From Synechococcus sp. RCC307 (GTDB lineage: Bacteria; Cyanobacteriota; Cyanobacteriia; PCC-6307; Cyanobiaceae): a DNA stretch of 64,000 bases. The DNA lies in the NCBI GenBank assembly GCA_000063525.1, contig CT978603.1, positions 1-64,000 on the forward strand, written 5' to 3'. The notes under the pieces are model-generated. The model did not search any database. It saw only the letters and a list, made by a program, of their open reading frames with translations, and was not told where the DNA came from. How positions within the stretch are numbered: the first letter of the stretch is position 1; each line of letters begins with the position of its first letter. The position numbers were made by a program, and so were the translations under genes. Shown in pieces: positions 45,201 through 54,883 of the stretch.

Positions 45201-46796
45201 ATGTCCGCTGCTCTAGCTGGCCTGGAGGGAGCAGATGGGCGCCGCCCAGCGATCGTCATCCTTGATTTTGGCTCGCAGTACTCCGAGCTGATTGCCAGGC
45301 GTGTACGGGAGACCGAGGTCTATTCCTTGGTGGTCAGCCACACCACCACCCTCGAGCAGTTGAAGGCCCTGGGACCGCGCGGAATCATCCTCAGCGGCGG
45401 GCCCAGCTCGGTGTATGCCGCTGGAGCTCCGTTGTGCGATCCAGGCATCTGGGATCTGGGGATCCCGGTTCTGGGGGTTTGCTACGGCATGCAGCTGATG
45501 GTGCAGCAGCTGGGCGGTTCCGTTGAAGCATCAGAACGGGGTGAATACGGCAAGGCTCCGCTGTTTGTTGACGATCCCACCGATCTGCTCACCAACGTCG
45601 ACGACGGTTCGACGATGTGGATGAGCCACGGGGATTCGGTGCAAGCCCTCCCCGATGGCTTCACGCGCCTGGCCCACACCGACAACACCCCAGAAGCGGC
45701 GATTGCCCACCACGGCCGCAAGCTCTACGGCGTTCAGTTCCATCCGGAGGTGGTGCACTCCACCTGCGGCATGGCCCTGATCCGCAATTTCATCTACCAC
45801 GTGTGTGGTTGTGAGCCGGATTGGACCACTGAAGCCTTCATTGATGAGGCGATTGCCGATGTGCGCGCCCGGGTGGGGAGCAAACGCGTGCTGCTGGCCC
45901 TCTCCGGTGGCGTGGACTCCTCAACCTTGGCCTTTTTGCTGCATAAGGCCATCGGTGATCAGCTCACCTGCATGTTCATCGACCAGGGCTTCATGCGCAA
46001 AGGCGAGCCCGAGTTTTTGGTCGAGTTTTTCGATAAGCGCTTCCACATCAATGTGGAGTACATCAATGCCCGGGAGCGCTTCATCAACAAGCTCGCTGGC
46101 ATTACCGATCCCGAGGAAAAGCGCCGCATCATCGGCACCGAATTCATTCGGGTGTTTGAAGAGGAGAGCAAGCGGCTTGGACCTTTTGATTACCTCGCCC
46201 AGGGCACGCTCTATCCCGATGTGATTGAGAGCGCTGGCACCAACGTCGACCCCAAAACCGGCGAGCGCGTGGCGGTGAAGATCAAGAGCCACCACAACGT
46301 GGGTGGTTTGCCTAAGGACCTTCAGTTCAAGTTGGTGGAGCCCCTGCGCCGTCTGTTTAAAGACGAGGTGCGCAAAGTGGGCCGCAGCCTTGGCTTGCCA
46401 GAGGAGATTGTCCGGCGTCACCCCTTCCCTGGGCCGGGCTTAGCGATCAGGATTCTTGGCGAAGTCAGCGAAGAGAAGCTCGACATCTTGCGCGATGCCG
46501 ATCTGATCGTGCGTGAAGAGGTGCGCGATGCCGGCCTCTATCACGACATTTGGCAGGCCTTTGCGGTGCTGTTGCCCGTGCGCAGCGTTGGTGTGATGGG
46601 CGATAAGCGCACCTACGCCTACCCAATCGTGTTGCGTTGCGTGGGCAGTGAAGACGGCATGACCGCGGATTGGTCGCGCTTGCCCTACGACTTGATGGAG
46701 CGCATCTCCAATCGAATCGTCAATGAGGTGAATGGGGTTAACCGCGTCGTCTATGACATCACCAGCAAGCCGCCCGGAACCATCGAGTGGGAGTGA
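45201..46796 (+). CDS. guaA: GMP synthase (glutamine-hydrolysing)
   Basis: GuaA converts XMP to GMP. The 531-residue protein has a class I amidotransferase half with Cys94 (GVCYGMQ), His181 and Glu183 (FHPEV), and a synthetase half with the PP-loop [11 protein letters not shown] near 233-243 and the C-terminal dimer domain ending [11 protein letters not shown] 45201 is preferred to an upstream frame at 45105, which overlaps the end of cbiD. Confidence 0.98.
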   Translation: MSAALAGLEGADGRRPAIVILDFGSQYSELIARRVRETEVYSLVVSHTTTLEQLKALGPRGIILSGGPSSVYAAGAPLCDPGIWDLGIPVLGVCYGMQLMVQQLGGSVEASERGEYGKAPLFVDDPTDLLTNVDDGSTMWMSHGDSVQALPDGFTRLAHTDNTPEAAIAHHGRKLYGVQFHPEVVHSTCGMALIRNFIYHVCGCEPDWTTEAFIDEAIADVRARVGSKRVLLALSGGVDSSTLAFLLHKAIGDQLTCMFIDQGFMRKGEPEFLVEFFDKRFHINVEYINARERFINKLAGITDPEEKRRIIGTEFIRVFEEESKRLGPFDYLAQGTLYPDVIESAGTNVDPKTGERVAVKIKSHHNVGGLPKDLQFKLVEPLRRLFKDEVRKVGRSLGLPEEIVRRHPFPGPGLAIRILGEVSEEKLDILRDADLIVREEVRDAGLYHDIWQAFAVLLPVRSVGVMGDKRTYAYPIVLRCVGSEDGMTADWSRLPYDLMERISNRIVNEVNGVNRVVYDITSKPPGTIEWE

Positions 46797-46955
46797 TTCG
46801 ATTTGATTGAATGCGTGCCCGGTGGTCGTGATCACCGGGACTTAGCAGTGGCGCGTGGCGCGACAGCTTGGGTGGCCCACTTAGAGAGTGCAGCGCTTGT
46901 CAAGCCTGGAAACGCCTTGCCAGCCCCGATACCATCGGGCACCGACCGACGTGTT

Positions 46956-47570
46956 GTGGCCAGCTCAGCGCCCCTCCAGCAAAACCCTCAGCTGCAACGG
47001 CGGTTGCAACAGGACAGCATTGAGCTCGCCGGTAAGACGATCTACCTCAATCCCTTCCTGTATTGGCGGCGTTTCGATGCCAATACCGACCGTTGGCTGC
47101 GCGAGCCCGGTCAACTCAACGAAGACCAGATCAGCACGAATCGCGTGCGTTTCTACCCGGAGGTGGTGTGGGACAGCCTTAGTGATGAGGAGCGCGCCAT
47201 CAAAGATGGCTCTGTGGAGATGTTCCTCAAGAGCCTTGAGCTGATCAGCACCTTCAACCCGGAGCTGACAGCCGGCCAGCTGCTTGAGCTGGAGCGCAAG
47301 ATGGCGGTCACCAAGAAGAAGGCCTTCGAGCATTGGGTGGGCAAGTCCCTACGTCGTCGCAGCCAGGAAGAAAAGGCTGAGAAGCGGCGTTTCAGCCGTC
47401 AGCGCTGGGTTCGCGAGTGGCGGGAGTGGTTAGCCGATCCCACCACCGGACGCGCCTTACTGCCGTTGACCGGGCTCATCCTCACCGCGGGTTTTCTTGG
47501 TTGGCATCTGGGTTCCCAGCAGTTTTGCCGTGAGTTGATTCTTCAACCTGGGGTTCAAAGAAGCCGCTAA
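46956..47570 (+). CDS. Conserved cyanobacterial membrane protein
   Basis: From GTG 46956 the protein has about 204 residues; a TTG at 46803 would add 51 residues of low similarity. The conserved part starts NPQLQRRLQQDSIELAGKTI, then YLNPFLYWRRFDANTDRWL, an Arg/Lys-rich middle (KSLRRRSQEEKAEKRRFSRQ), and one membrane span near the C-terminus (LPLTGLILTAGFLGWHLG). No family name is known to me. It sits between guaA and PBP2. Confidence 0.7.
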   Translation: MASSAPLQQNPQLQRRLQQDSIELAGKTIYLNPFLYWRRFDANTDRWLREPGQLNEDQISTNRVRFYPEVVWDSLSDEERAIKDGSVEMFLKSLELISTFNPELTAGQLLELERKMAVTKKKAFEHWVGKSLRRRSQEEKAEKRRFSRQRWVREWREWLADPTTGRALLPLTGLILTAGFLGWHLGSQQFCRELILQPGVQRSR

Positions 47571-47612
47571 AACCGCCAGAGCGTGGCAGCCTGGATCTAA
47601 TTCCTCTCGCTG

Positions 47613-47825
47613 ATGGCTGAACCTTCCACCAATCCCTGGCTCAGTCTTGGCATGCAGCTCATGGACGTTGCGCGCCAGAAGTTGGCGACGCCTGCAGAGC
47701 CGGTGGTGCCTGTTGAGGTGACGGTGGAAGATCCTGATGAGCCGGCCAGTGTCGAGGCACTGCAAGAGCGCCTGACGGCCATCGCTGCGCGGCTGCAGCA
47801 ACTGGAGGCCAAGCTGCTGCCATGA
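47613..47825 (+). CDS. Small coiled-coil protein before PBP2
   Basis: The 70-residue protein has a helical C-terminal half (VEALQERLTAIAARLQQLEA) and an acidic Pro/Val-rich middle. Its last 4 bases overlap the PBP2 start, so the two are translationally coupled. It may be a small partner of the cell-wall machinery (inference from coupling). Confidence 0.6.
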   Translation: MAEPSTNPWLSLGMQLMDVARQKLATPAEPVVPVEVTVEDPDEPASVEALQERLTAIAARLQQLEAKLLP

Positions 47826-49621
47826 GCCTCGGTTTCTCCCGCCGTGATGCCCGCTTCTGCGGCATGGGACAGCAGCCCGGCGTGATCCTGCTGGTGCTGT
47901 TGATGTTTTTCAGCGCCATCGGCATGCGGCTGGTGTGGATGCAATTGCTCCACGGCGCTGAGAATCGCGTTGCTGCTGATGAGAACCGCATCCGTTTGAT
48001 GCCCCGCTCCCCCATCCGCGGTCGGTTGCTTGACCGCAAGGGACGTGTGCTGGCCAGCAGCAAACTCACCTACACACTTTTCATTGAGCCTCGGCTGGTC
48101 ACTGATGAGCAATGGCCGGCCTTGCGGGATCGCTTGGCGGCTTTACTGCAGCTGGATCCCAAGGGCCTCGATCAAGCGCGCGAGCGCGGCACCGGCAAAG
48201 ACGGTTATCGGATCCCGTTGGTGAATGGACTGCAGCCCGAGCAGGTGCTGCGTTTTCAAGAGCAGAACCTCGATCTGCCTGGCGCCAGCGTGGATATGGA
48301 CATCCTGCGCTACTACCCCCACGGGATGTTGGCGTCCCACACGTTGGGCTACACCCAGCCGATCACTGAGGATGAATACGACGTCTTGATTGATAAGGGC
48401 TACAAGATCCGCGATCGGATTGGCCGTATCGGCGTGGAAGCGGCCTACGAAAGCCATCTGCGCGGCAAATGGGGCGGTCAGATGTTGGAGGTGAACGCGA
48501 ACGGTGAGGTGCAGCGCTATCTGGGTGATCGCCCCTCCAAGGCCGGAAAAGACCTCATACTCACGATCGATTTGGATCTGCAACGGGCTGCAGAGAAGGC
48601 CCTCGCCGACAAGCGTGGTGGCGCCATCGTGGCCATGAACCCCACCACCGGGGCGATTCTGGCGATGGCCAGCAAGCCCAATTTCGATCCCAACTTTTTC
48701 TCCAAGCTGATCACCACCCAGCAGGAATACGACGCCCTCTTTAAGTCGCCGAATAAGCCGCTCTTTAGCCGGGCGATGAATGCCTACAACCCAGGCAGCA
48801 CTTGGAAAGTGGTGACTGGTATGGCGGGTATGGAATCGGGCAAGTTCCCTGCTGGCACCAAGCTTCAGACCATGGGATGCATCACCTATGGCGGCCACTG
48901 CTTCCCGGATCACAACGGCGCCGGTTTTGGCACCATCGGCTACGAAGATGCGCTGCGCTTCTCCAGCAACACCTTCTTCTATCAAGTGGGTGTTGGTGTG
49001 GGTTCCCGTGAGCTCTACAAATCAGCCAAGCTCTTGGGTTTTGACGCTCCCAGCGGGATTGAGATCGGCTACGAGGAGAGCCCTGGTTTGGTGGGCAATG
49101 AAGATTGGGCCAACGAAGGTCGTGGTTGGGCGGAACCTGGAACCACCCCTTGGATTCCAGAAGACATGGCTTCAGCCTCCATTGGCCAGTCGATTGTTGA
49201 GATCACGCCATTGCAATTGGCCCGCGCCTACAGCGTGTTTGCCAATGGCGGTTACTTGGTGACTCCACACCTGGCTGATCAAGGACAGGATTGGACGGCT
49301 CCGCCGCTGCGCACCAAGGTGGACATGAAGCCCAGCACCTTGGAGACCATTCGCGCTGGCCTGCGCAAAGTGGTGGCCGATGGCACGGGGTATGGCCTCA
49401 ATGATCCTGCACTCCCCCCTGGGGCTGGCAAAACAGGAACAGCAGAAGACAGCCAACGGGGCGGTCCGGACCATGCCTGGTTTGGCTGTTTCTCTCCCTA
49501 CGACAACCCTGAAATCGTGGTGGCCGCCTTTGCGCAGAACACCCCAGGCGGTGGATCAGTGCATGCCCTGCCGATGGCCAAAAAGGTTCTTTTGGCCTGG
49601 CATGCGCAGAAAGCTGATTGA
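47822..49621 (+). CDS. mrdA: Penicillin-binding protein 2 (elongation transpeptidase)
   Basis: PBP2 cross-links peptidoglycan during cell elongation. The 599-residue protein has an N-terminal membrane anchor (VILLVLLMFFSAIGMRLVWM), a dimerisation domain, and the transpeptidase motifs STWK (326-329), SSN (in FSSNTFFYQ) and KTG (in GKTGTAEDS). The class B layout without a glycosyltransferase domain fits PBP2. A 4-base overlap couples it to the small gene upstream. Confidence 0.95.
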   Translation: MSLGFSRRDARFCGMGQQPGVILLVLLMFFSAIGMRLVWMQLLHGAENRVAADENRIRLMPRSPIRGRLLDRKGRVLASSKLTYTLFIEPRLVTDEQWPALRDRLAALLQLDPKGLDQARERGTGKDGYRIPLVNGLQPEQVLRFQEQNLDLPGASVDMDILRYYPHGMLASHTLGYTQPITEDEYDVLIDKGYKIRDRIGRIGVEAAYESHLRGKWGGQMLEVNANGEVQRYLGDRPSKAGKDLILTIDLDLQRAAEKALADKRGGAIVAMNPTTGAILAMASKPNFDPNFFSKLITTQQEYDALFKSPNKPLFSRAMNAYNPGSTWKVVTGMAGMESGKFPAGTKLQTMGCITYGGHCFPDHNGAGFGTIGYEDALRFSSNTFFYQVGVGVGSRELYKSAKLLGFDAPSGIEIGYEESPGLVGNEDWANEGRGWAEPGTTPWIPEDMASASIGQSIVEITPLQLARAYSVFANGGYLVTPHLADQGQDWTAPPLRTKVDMKPSTLETIRAGLRKVVADGTGYGLNDPALPPGAGKTGTAEDSQRGGPDHAWFGCFSPYDNPEIVVAAFAQNTPGGGSVHALPMAKKVLLAWHAQKAD

Positions 49622-49631
49622 CGCGCAGGCT

Positions 49632-50777
49632 TCAGGCTGCCGTGGTGAGATTGGTTTCCAAGACTTGGCGGTAGTAACCGCGCAGTTGTTCGGTTGCACC
49701 GGCCCAACCCCAACGCTCGGCTTCGCTGCGGGCGGCATTGCGTAGGCCTTGGCGCTCAATGTCGTTGCCAAGCAGTTTGCGGGTGGCTTCGATCAAGCTG
49801 GCGGCACCACCGTCGGCACCATCGGGTTCATAGAGGCAGCCGTTGGTGCCATCGCTAATGATGTCGGGGATGCCGCCGCGGTTGGCGCCTACCACCGGGC
49901 AGCCGGCGGCCATGGCTTCAAGTAACACCAGGCCGAGGGTTTCAGTGCTGGACGGGAACAAGAAGGCATCACCGCTGGCGTAGGCGCTGGCGAGTTCTTC
50001 ACCAGCCAAATAACCCACGAAGGTGGTGGCGGTGCCTTCAAAGTGCTTCTCCAGCTGCTGGCGGTGGGGCCCATCACCCACTAGAGCCAGGCGCGCGTCG
50101 GGCAGGGCGTTCAGAACGGGTTTGATCCGCTCGATTTGTTTTTCAGCGGAGAGCCGCCCCACATACACGAGCAGAGCGCCGCGGTCGTCATGTTCTCCCA
50201 GCAGGCGCTTGCGCATGGCGTCGTTGCGCAATTCGGGGCGGAACAGATCGGTGTCGACACCGCGCTGCCACAGGGCGGTGTGTTGAATTCCTTTGTCGCT
50301 TAGCTCTTGAACCATCGCGGTGGAGGTGCAGAGGTTGAGCACCGCTTGATTGTGGGCAGCCTTGAGCAATTCCCACAGCAGGGGCTCCAGCATCCCCATG
50401 CCGTAGTGCTCCAAATACTTGGGCAGGTGGGTGTGGTAGCTGGCAATCAGCGGAATGCCTTTGCTCTTGGCCAGCCAGATGCCGCCCAGGCCGAGCACTG
50501 CAGGATTCACCACATGCACCAGGTCGGGCTGGAAGGCATCAATGGCTTCGGAGACCGCTGGTCGGGGCAAGGCCAGCTTCAGCTCGGGGTACAGCGGTAG
50601 GGGCATCGCTGGGACGCCCACCACCTTGGCGCCCATGTAGTGGCTCGGCGCCCCTTCTGGGCAGAACACCACCACTTCATCGCCGGCTTCCACCAGGTGG
50701 CGCACGGTTTTGGTGAGACGGGTAACGATCCCGTCCACCTTGGGCAGGAAAGTTTCTGTGAAGAAGGCGATCTTCAC
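49632..50777 (-). CDS. sqdX: Sulfoquinovosyltransferase SqdX
   Basis: SqdX moves sulfoquinovose from UDP-sulfoquinovose to diacylglycerol, forming the thylakoid sulfolipid SQDG. The 381-residue protein is a GT4/GT-B glycosyltransferase: MKIAFFTETFLPKVDGIVTR at the N-terminus, and FVGYLAGEELASAYASGDAF with LFPSSTETLGLVLLEAMAAG carrying the EX7E motif. It lies 6 bases after sqdB on the same strand, the usual cyanobacterial pair. Confidence 0.93.
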   Translation of the reverse strand: MKIAFFTETFLPKVDGIVTRLTKTVRHLVEAGDEVVVFCPEGAPSHYMGAKVVGVPAMPLPLYPELKLALPRPAVSEAIDAFQPDLVHVVNPAVLGLGGIWLAKSKGIPLIASYHTHLPKYLEHYGMGMLEPLLWELLKAAHNQAVLNLCTSTAMVQELSDKGIQHTALWQRGVDTDLFRPELRNDAMRKRLLGEHDDRGALLVYVGRLSAEKQIERIKPVLNALPDARLALVGDGPHRQQLEKHFEGTATTFVGYLAGEELASAYASGDAFLFPSSTETLGLVLLEAMAAGCPVVGANRGGIPDIISDGTNGCLYEPDGADGGAASLIEATRKLLGNDIERQGLRNAARSEAERWGWAGATEQLRGYYRQVLETNLTTAA

Positions 50778-50783
50778 GGGGCG

Positions 50784-51974
50784 TTAGCGGGCAATGGCCT
50801 GTTCTTGGGTTTTGGTCCAGGCAGACGTGCAGAGGATCCGGTTGCGGTCGCAGCGGTCGGCATAACGGGTGGCGATCTCCACCACTTCCTTCAGCAAGCC
50901 GTCATCGAGGGTTGTGGGATTGAGGCCCAGCTCAATGAAGCAGCGATTGTCCACGATCAGATCGTTTTCCACCGCTTCATTGCGGGGATTGGGCAGGTTG
51001 TTGACCTGCGCGCCGGTAAGTGCGGCCACCTTCTTGGCCAGTTCTCCCACCTGATGGCTTTCGGTCATCTGGTTGAAGATCTTGACCCGCTCGCCTTTGA
51101 CCGGAGGGTTGTCCAAGGCCAGCTGCACGCAGCGCACCGAGTCGCGGATGTGGATGAAGGCGCGGGTCTGGCCGCCGGTGCCATGCACGGTCAGGGGGTA
51201 GCCAATGGCCGCCTGCATCAAGAAGCGGTTCAAGACCGTGCCGTAGTCGCCGTCGTAATCAAAGCGATTGGTCAAGCGTGGATCGCGGTCGGTGGCTTCA
51301 GTGTTGGTGCCCCAAACGATGCCCTGGTGCAGGTCGGTAATGCGGACCTGATCGTTTTTGTTGTAGTAGAGGAAAAGCAGCTGATCCAGCGTCTTGGTCA
51401 TGTGATAGACGCTGCCCGGGCTGGCGGGGTGGAGGATCTCCTCTTCAAAACGGCTGCCATCGGGCTGGGGCACTTCCACCTTCAGGTAGCCCTCAGGGAT
51501 GGTGGCGCCGCGGTGGGAGCCATAGCCGTAGACCCCCATGGTGCCGAGGTGCACCACGTGAATATCGAGGCCGCTTTCAACGATGGCGGCCAGCAGGTTG
51601 TGGGTGCCGTTGACGTTGTTATCGACGGTGTAGCGCTTGGTGGCGCTGCTCTTCATCGAATAGGGGGCAGCGCGCTGCTCGGCGAAATGCACCACCGAGT
51701 CGGGCTTCTCCTCGAGAAGCAGATCCAGGAGCCGCTGGTACTCATGGGCGATGTCCATGTGGACAAAGCGCATCGGTTTGCCGCCGATCTCACTCCAGGC
51801 CTTGAGGCGCTCACCAATGTTGGTGATTGGGGTCAGGGATTCCACCTCCAGATCGATGTCGATCTTGCGGCGGCTGAGGTTGTCAACGATCAGAACGTCG
51901 TGGCCCTGATCGGCCAAATTCACGGCGCATGGCCAGCCGCAAAAGCCGTCACCACCAAGGACCAGGACCTTCAC
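50784..51974 (-). CDS. sqdB: UDP-sulfoquinovose synthase SqdB
   Basis: SqdB makes UDP-sulfoquinovose from UDP-glucose and sulfite with NAD. The 396-residue protein starts at GTG 51974 (VKVLVLGGDGFCGWPCAVNL), with a Shine-Dalgarno (AGGAGA) 6 bases ahead; the frame upstream to 52016 has no better start. The NAD loop GGDGFCGWP and the catalytic region with Tyr and Lys are present. The sqdB-sqdX pair points to SQDG-containing thylakoids. Confidence 0.95.
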   Translation of the reverse strand: MKVLVLGGDGFCGWPCAVNLADQGHDVLIVDNLSRRKIDIDLEVESLTPITNIGERLKAWSEIGGKPMRFVHMDIAHEYQRLLDLLLEEKPDSVVHFAEQRAAPYSMKSSATKRYTVDNNVNGTHNLLAAIVESGLDIHVVHLGTMGVYGYGSHRGATIPEGYLKVEVPQPDGSRFEEEILHPASPGSVYHMTKTLDQLLFLYYNKNDQVRITDLHQGIVWGTNTEATDRDPRLTNRFDYDGDYGTVLNRFLMQAAIGYPLTVHGTGGQTRAFIHIRDSVRCVQLALDNPPVKGERVKIFNQMTESHQVGELAKKVAALTGAQVNNLPNPRNEAVENDLIVDNRCFIELGLNPTTLDDGLLKEVVEIATRYADRCDRNRILCTSAWTKTQEQAIAR

Positions 51975-52038
51975 GACTGTCTCCTGACGAACGGAGCCGA
52001 GCTCCCATCGAGGCAAGCTACTACAGGCTTCCGGAGCT

Positions 52039-52209
52039 TCAGCTGATGCGGACGGCCACCGCCATCATTGCCAGCACAACCGCCCCACCCATGCCGATCA
52101 TCATCAGCCGTTTGGAATTGGAGCCAGCGGTGGCGGGCTCTGCGTAGGTCATCCGCGGTTCTGACGCGAAGAGATTGAGCCGTCCGCCGTCTTCCTCAGT
52201 GACTGCCAT
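52039..52209 (-). CDS. Psb34/Ssl1498-family photosystem II assembly protein
   Basis: A 56-residue single-span protein, too short for routine ORF calling. MAVTEEDGGRLNLFASEPRM fits the family pattern EGG-LNNFA-EP in the N-terminal arm, and a C-terminal hydrophobic helix follows (IGMGGAVVLAMMAVAV). Psb34 is a small factor found on PSII assembly intermediates, bound near CP47. The gene lies between sqdB and thiG on the minus strand, 64 bases before sqdB. Confidence 0.8.
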   Translation of the reverse strand: MAVTEEDGGRLNLFASEPRMTYAEPATAGSNSKRLMMIGMGGAVVLAMMAVAVRIS

Positions 52210-52278
52210 GGGGGTAAAGCCAGTTGAAGCAGACCCTATGGAGCAGTAGGCATTTCAGCTCACAGTCTTAAAAAGGCT

Positions 52279-53085
52279 TTATGTGATCCGGCCCTGTTGC
52301 GGTGAGCTGGCACTGGCGTGGGCCCGTTTGGGCATGGCCCCACTGAGGTGGCTCAGGCGCCCGGCTTCAGCGGCTAAGGCCATGGCTCGCGCTGTGGTGG
52401 GTGGATGGCCGCTGAGGGCAATGGCGCTGTTGATCAGCAGGGCGTCCGCACCGATCTCCATGGCCAGGGCGGCATCGCTGGGGACGCCAATGCCGGCATC
52501 CACCACCACTGGAACGCTTGCTGCCTCGATGATCAGCTTGATGTTGGCCAAATTGGCTAATCCTTGGCCGCTGCCAATGGGGGAGGCCAGGGGCATCACC
52601 GTGGCGCAACCCACGGCCTCTAGTCGGCGCGCCAACAGGGGATCGGCATTGATGTAAGGCAGCACGGTGAATCCTTCAGCCACCAGTTGCTCGGCGGCTT
52701 CGAGGGTTCCAATCGGATCGGGCAGCAGATACGAGCCTTCCGGGATCACCTCCAACTTCACGAAGGTGTTGTCGCTTTGGCCAGCCAAAGCCGCCAGTTC
52801 ACGGCCTAGGCGTGCCACACGCACCGCGTCTTCTGCGGTGGTGCAACCGGCGGTGTTGGGCAGCATCCAAATCTTGGTCCAGTCAATGGCTTCCATTAGG
52901 CCGCCATGGCCTGGAGCGCCGCTCTGCACGCGGCGCACAGCCACCGTGACGATCTCGCAGCCGCTGGCTTCAATGCTCTGCTGCAACGAGGGAATGTCGG
53001 GGTATTTGCCGGTGCCGGTCATCAGCCGGCTGTTGAAACATCTGCTGCCGATCTGCAGCGGCGTGTCTTGGGTGGTGGTGGCCAT
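52279..53085 (-). CDS. thiG: Thiazole synthase ThiG
   Basis: ThiG forms the thiazole phosphate of thiamine from DXP and ThiS thiocarboxylate. The 268-residue protein starts [20 protein letters not shown] at ATG 53085; the frame from 53172 adds 29 residues that do not fit the family. The Schiff-base lysine lies in [17 protein letters not shown], and [20 protein letters not shown] holds the phosphate site. thiL is also in the window, 20 kb away. Confidence 0.95.
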   Translation of the reverse strand: MATTTQDTPLQIGSRCFNSRLMTGTGKYPDIPSLQQSIEASGCEIVTVAVRRVQSGAPGHGGLMEAIDWTKIWMLPNTAGCTTAEDAVRVARLGRELAALAGQSDNTFVKLEVIPEGSYLLPDPIGTLEAAEQLVAEGFTVLPYINADPLLARRLEAVGCATVMPLASPIGSGQGLANLANIKLIIEAASVPVVVDAGIGVPSDAALAMEIGADALLINSAIALSGHPPTTARAMALAAEAGRLSHLSGAMPKRAHASASSPQQGRIT

Positions 53086-53179
53086 GATTTGATCGTGCGG
53101 CGTGGCGCCGGCTTTGCGCAAGCCTCTGTTGGCTCCGAACGGCTGACGAGCTGGCGTTCCGATTGCTCGCAAATGTGCC

Positions 53180-53206
53180 CAATCTCCCTACGTTGAGGTG
53201 AGATTG
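53180..53206. promoter_or_regulatory. Inverted repeat between thiG and the next gene
   Basis: CAATCTC (53180-53186) and GAGATTG (53200-53206) are perfect complements around 13 bases, in the divergent region between thiG and the gene at 53250. It could be an operator or a leader hairpin. It does not resemble a TPP riboswitch. Confidence 0.3.
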
Positions 53207-53249
53207 CTCTGTCTGGGTCGTGCCGCTGCCATTTCTGCCGTTGCTCGCG

Positions 53250-53759
53250 ATGACTGAGCCGGCGTTTTTGGATTTTGATCTACCCCCTGCGGCGGAGGTC
53301 AGCCCCCTGGATGTGGAGCCAATCGAGCCCCTCGAGGCCGACCGCATCGAGGTTCAAACCTTTGATCCCATCAAGCGCGCCCGCCAACTGGCCGACACGT
53401 TGCCGCGTCAGTGGCAAGGCACCCTGCGGGTGGCTGGCTCCAGTGAGCGCATCCCCGCTGATCTGGAGCTCGATCGCCTGGTGCCATTGGAGGCGATGGT
53501 GGATGTGTTCGGCCAACTGACCATTGCAGGTCAAACCGTGCCGGTGCAGGGCAACCTCAATGCCGCCACGGAGCAATTGAATCTGCTCCTGCTCGGTGAT
53601 GATCTGCCGGCTGATTTGGAGCCGGGTGGCAATTTCCTTGGCCTGCAGATGTTCAACATCAGCATGTGGGTGGGGCCCCGTTTGACCAGCCGTGCCGCCT
53701 TGCTGCGCTTGGCACCGGTTGCCCAGTACCTGGAACCGCCAGTGCGCGGACTTTGGTGA
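53250..53759 (+). CDS. Conserved cyanobacterial protein of unknown function
   Basis: The 169-residue protein starts MTEPAFLDFDLPPAAEVSPL at ATG 53250; GTG 53220 is an alternative. An acidic N-terminus is followed by a beta-rich domain (RQWQGTLRVAGSSERIPADL, VFGQLTIAGQTVPVQGNLN). No signal peptide or membrane segment. It converges with the TPR gene with 3 bases between stops. The family is not certain to me. Confidence 0.65.
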   Translation: MTEPAFLDFDLPPAAEVSPLDVEPIEPLEADRIEVQTFDPIKRARQLADTLPRQWQGTLRVAGSSERIPADLELDRLVPLEAMVDVFGQLTIAGQTVPVQGNLNAATEQLNLLLLGDDLPADLEPGGNFLGLQMFNISMWVGPRLTSRAALLRLAPVAQYLEPPVRGLW

Positions 53760-53762
53760 TCC

Positions 53763-54281
53763 TTAGCCGTTGGGGCGCAGCAGCTTGAGTCGTTTCGTGG
53801 CTGTGCGGTTACCAGGCTCCAGTTCCAAGGAGCGTTGATAGAGCTCCACGGCTTCATCGCCCTTTTGCTGTTTTTCCAGTGAGTACGCCAGGTTGTTGAG
53901 CGCCACCGGATAGTCCCCACGGGCCTTGAGCGCCAGCCGGTAGTGGCGCACAGCGTCCTTGTGGTTCTGCTGCGCTGCCAATGCAAAGCCAAGGGCGTTT
54001 TGAATCAAGGCCCTGGCCTCTGCCGGTTCGCTAGCCGAGAGCTTGGCGGCGCGTTTGAGGCTGCTGGCCGCTTGAGCGAACAGGCGCTTATCGAGTTGCA
54101 CTGATCCCAACTCGTAGAGGCTGGCGGCATCGGCCTTGGAGTCTTGGCAGCGACTTTCCAAGCTCGCCAGTTGCCCTTCTTGCTTCCTGACACGCAAGAC
54201 CTGCCGGCCCACCACCACAGCGACCACGCCGAGCAACACGATCAGGCCCAACAGGTAGGCCTGGGGCAGGGCGAAGTCCAT
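53763..54281 (-). CDS. Ycf37-like TPR membrane protein
   Basis: The 172-residue protein has an N-terminal membrane span (YLLGLIVLLGVVAVVVGRQVL) and three TPR units (about 50-165: LYELGSVQLDKRLFAQAASS, IQNALGFALAAQQNHKDAVR, ALNNLAYSLEKQQKGDEAVE). This layout fits cyanobacterial Ycf37, a photosystem I assembly or stability factor. It lies 11 bases after rplT on the same strand. Confidence 0.8.
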   Translation of the reverse strand: MDFALPQAYLLGLIVLLGVVAVVVGRQVLRVRKQEGQLASLESRCQDSKADAASLYELGSVQLDKRLFAQAASSLKRAAKLSASEPAEARALIQNALGFALAAQQNHKDAVRHYRLALKARGDYPVALNNLAYSLEKQQKGDEAVELYQRSLELEPGNRTATKRLKLLRPNG

Positions 54282-54292
54282 TAGCGCTGGTT

Positions 54293-54640
54293 TCAGGACT
54301 TGGCGGCAGCCACCACGGTTTCGAAGCCGGAGGGATCCAGCACGGCCAGTTGGGCCAGCATCTTGCGGTTGATGCGCACATCAGCCTTCTTGAGGCCACC
54401 GATCAAACGGCTGTAGCTGACGCCGTTCATGCGAGCTGCGGCATTGATCCGTGCAATCCAGAGACGACGGAAATCACGCTTGCGGCGGCGACGATCGCGG
54501 TAGGCGTTGCACAACGCCTTCATCACCCGCTGGTTGGCGGTGCGGAAGAGGGTGCCATTGCTTCCCTGGAAGCCGCGCGCGAGGCGGAGGATCTTGTTGC
54601 GGCGGTTGCGGGCGACGTTGCCCCTCTTAACGCGGGCCAT
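54293..54640 (-). CDS. rplT: 50S ribosomal protein L20
   Basis: L20 binds 23S rRNA early in 50S assembly. The 115-residue protein starts [20 protein letters not shown] and has the basic helix RNANQ-like block ([20 protein letters not shown]) and [19 protein letters not shown]. It is the second gene after rpmI on the minus strand, 42 bases apart, the usual L35-L20 order. Confidence 0.97.
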   Translation of the reverse strand: MARVKRGNVARNRRNKILRLARGFQGSNGTLFRTANQRVMKALCNAYRDRRRRKRDFRRLWIARINAAARMNGVSYSRLIGGLKKADVRINRKMLAQLAVLDPSGFETVVAAAKS

Positions 54641-54682
54641 GGTTCAAAGAGATGGGGATTTAAAAGCGGAAAGGGCTGCTGT

Positions 54683-54883
54683 TCAGCCGGCGTAGGGGAG
54701 CATGTGGCTCACCCGGTCGTGGTCGCGCTCATCAACCACAGCCATGGTGCCCAGGTAGCGCTTGCGCTTAGGGCTCTTATGGTCGAGCAAGTGATTGTGG
54801 AACGCGCGCCGACGCATGAACTTGCCGCTGCCCGTGACACGGAAACGCTTGGCTGCGGCCCGGCGAGTCTTGAGCTTTGGCAT
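54683..54883 (-). CDS. rpmI: 50S ribosomal protein L35
   Basis: The 66-residue L35 protein starts [20 protein letters not shown] and has [15 protein letters not shown] and a C-terminal VSHMLPYAG, a complete family match. ATG 54883 is preferred to a longer frame from 54907. The start codon overlaps the start of the SpoIID-like gene on the other strand. infC, often upstream, is not adjacent. Confidence 0.96.
   Translation of the reverse strand: MPKLKTRRAAAKRFRVTGSGKFMRRRAFHNHLLDHKSPKRKRYLGTMAVVDERDHDRVSHMLPYAG

Noticed and set aside
50640-52046. Long + strand ORF of 468 codons antisense to sqdB and the end of sqdX
   Set aside because: It mirrors the third-position GC pattern of the real genes on the other strand and has no recognisable domain.
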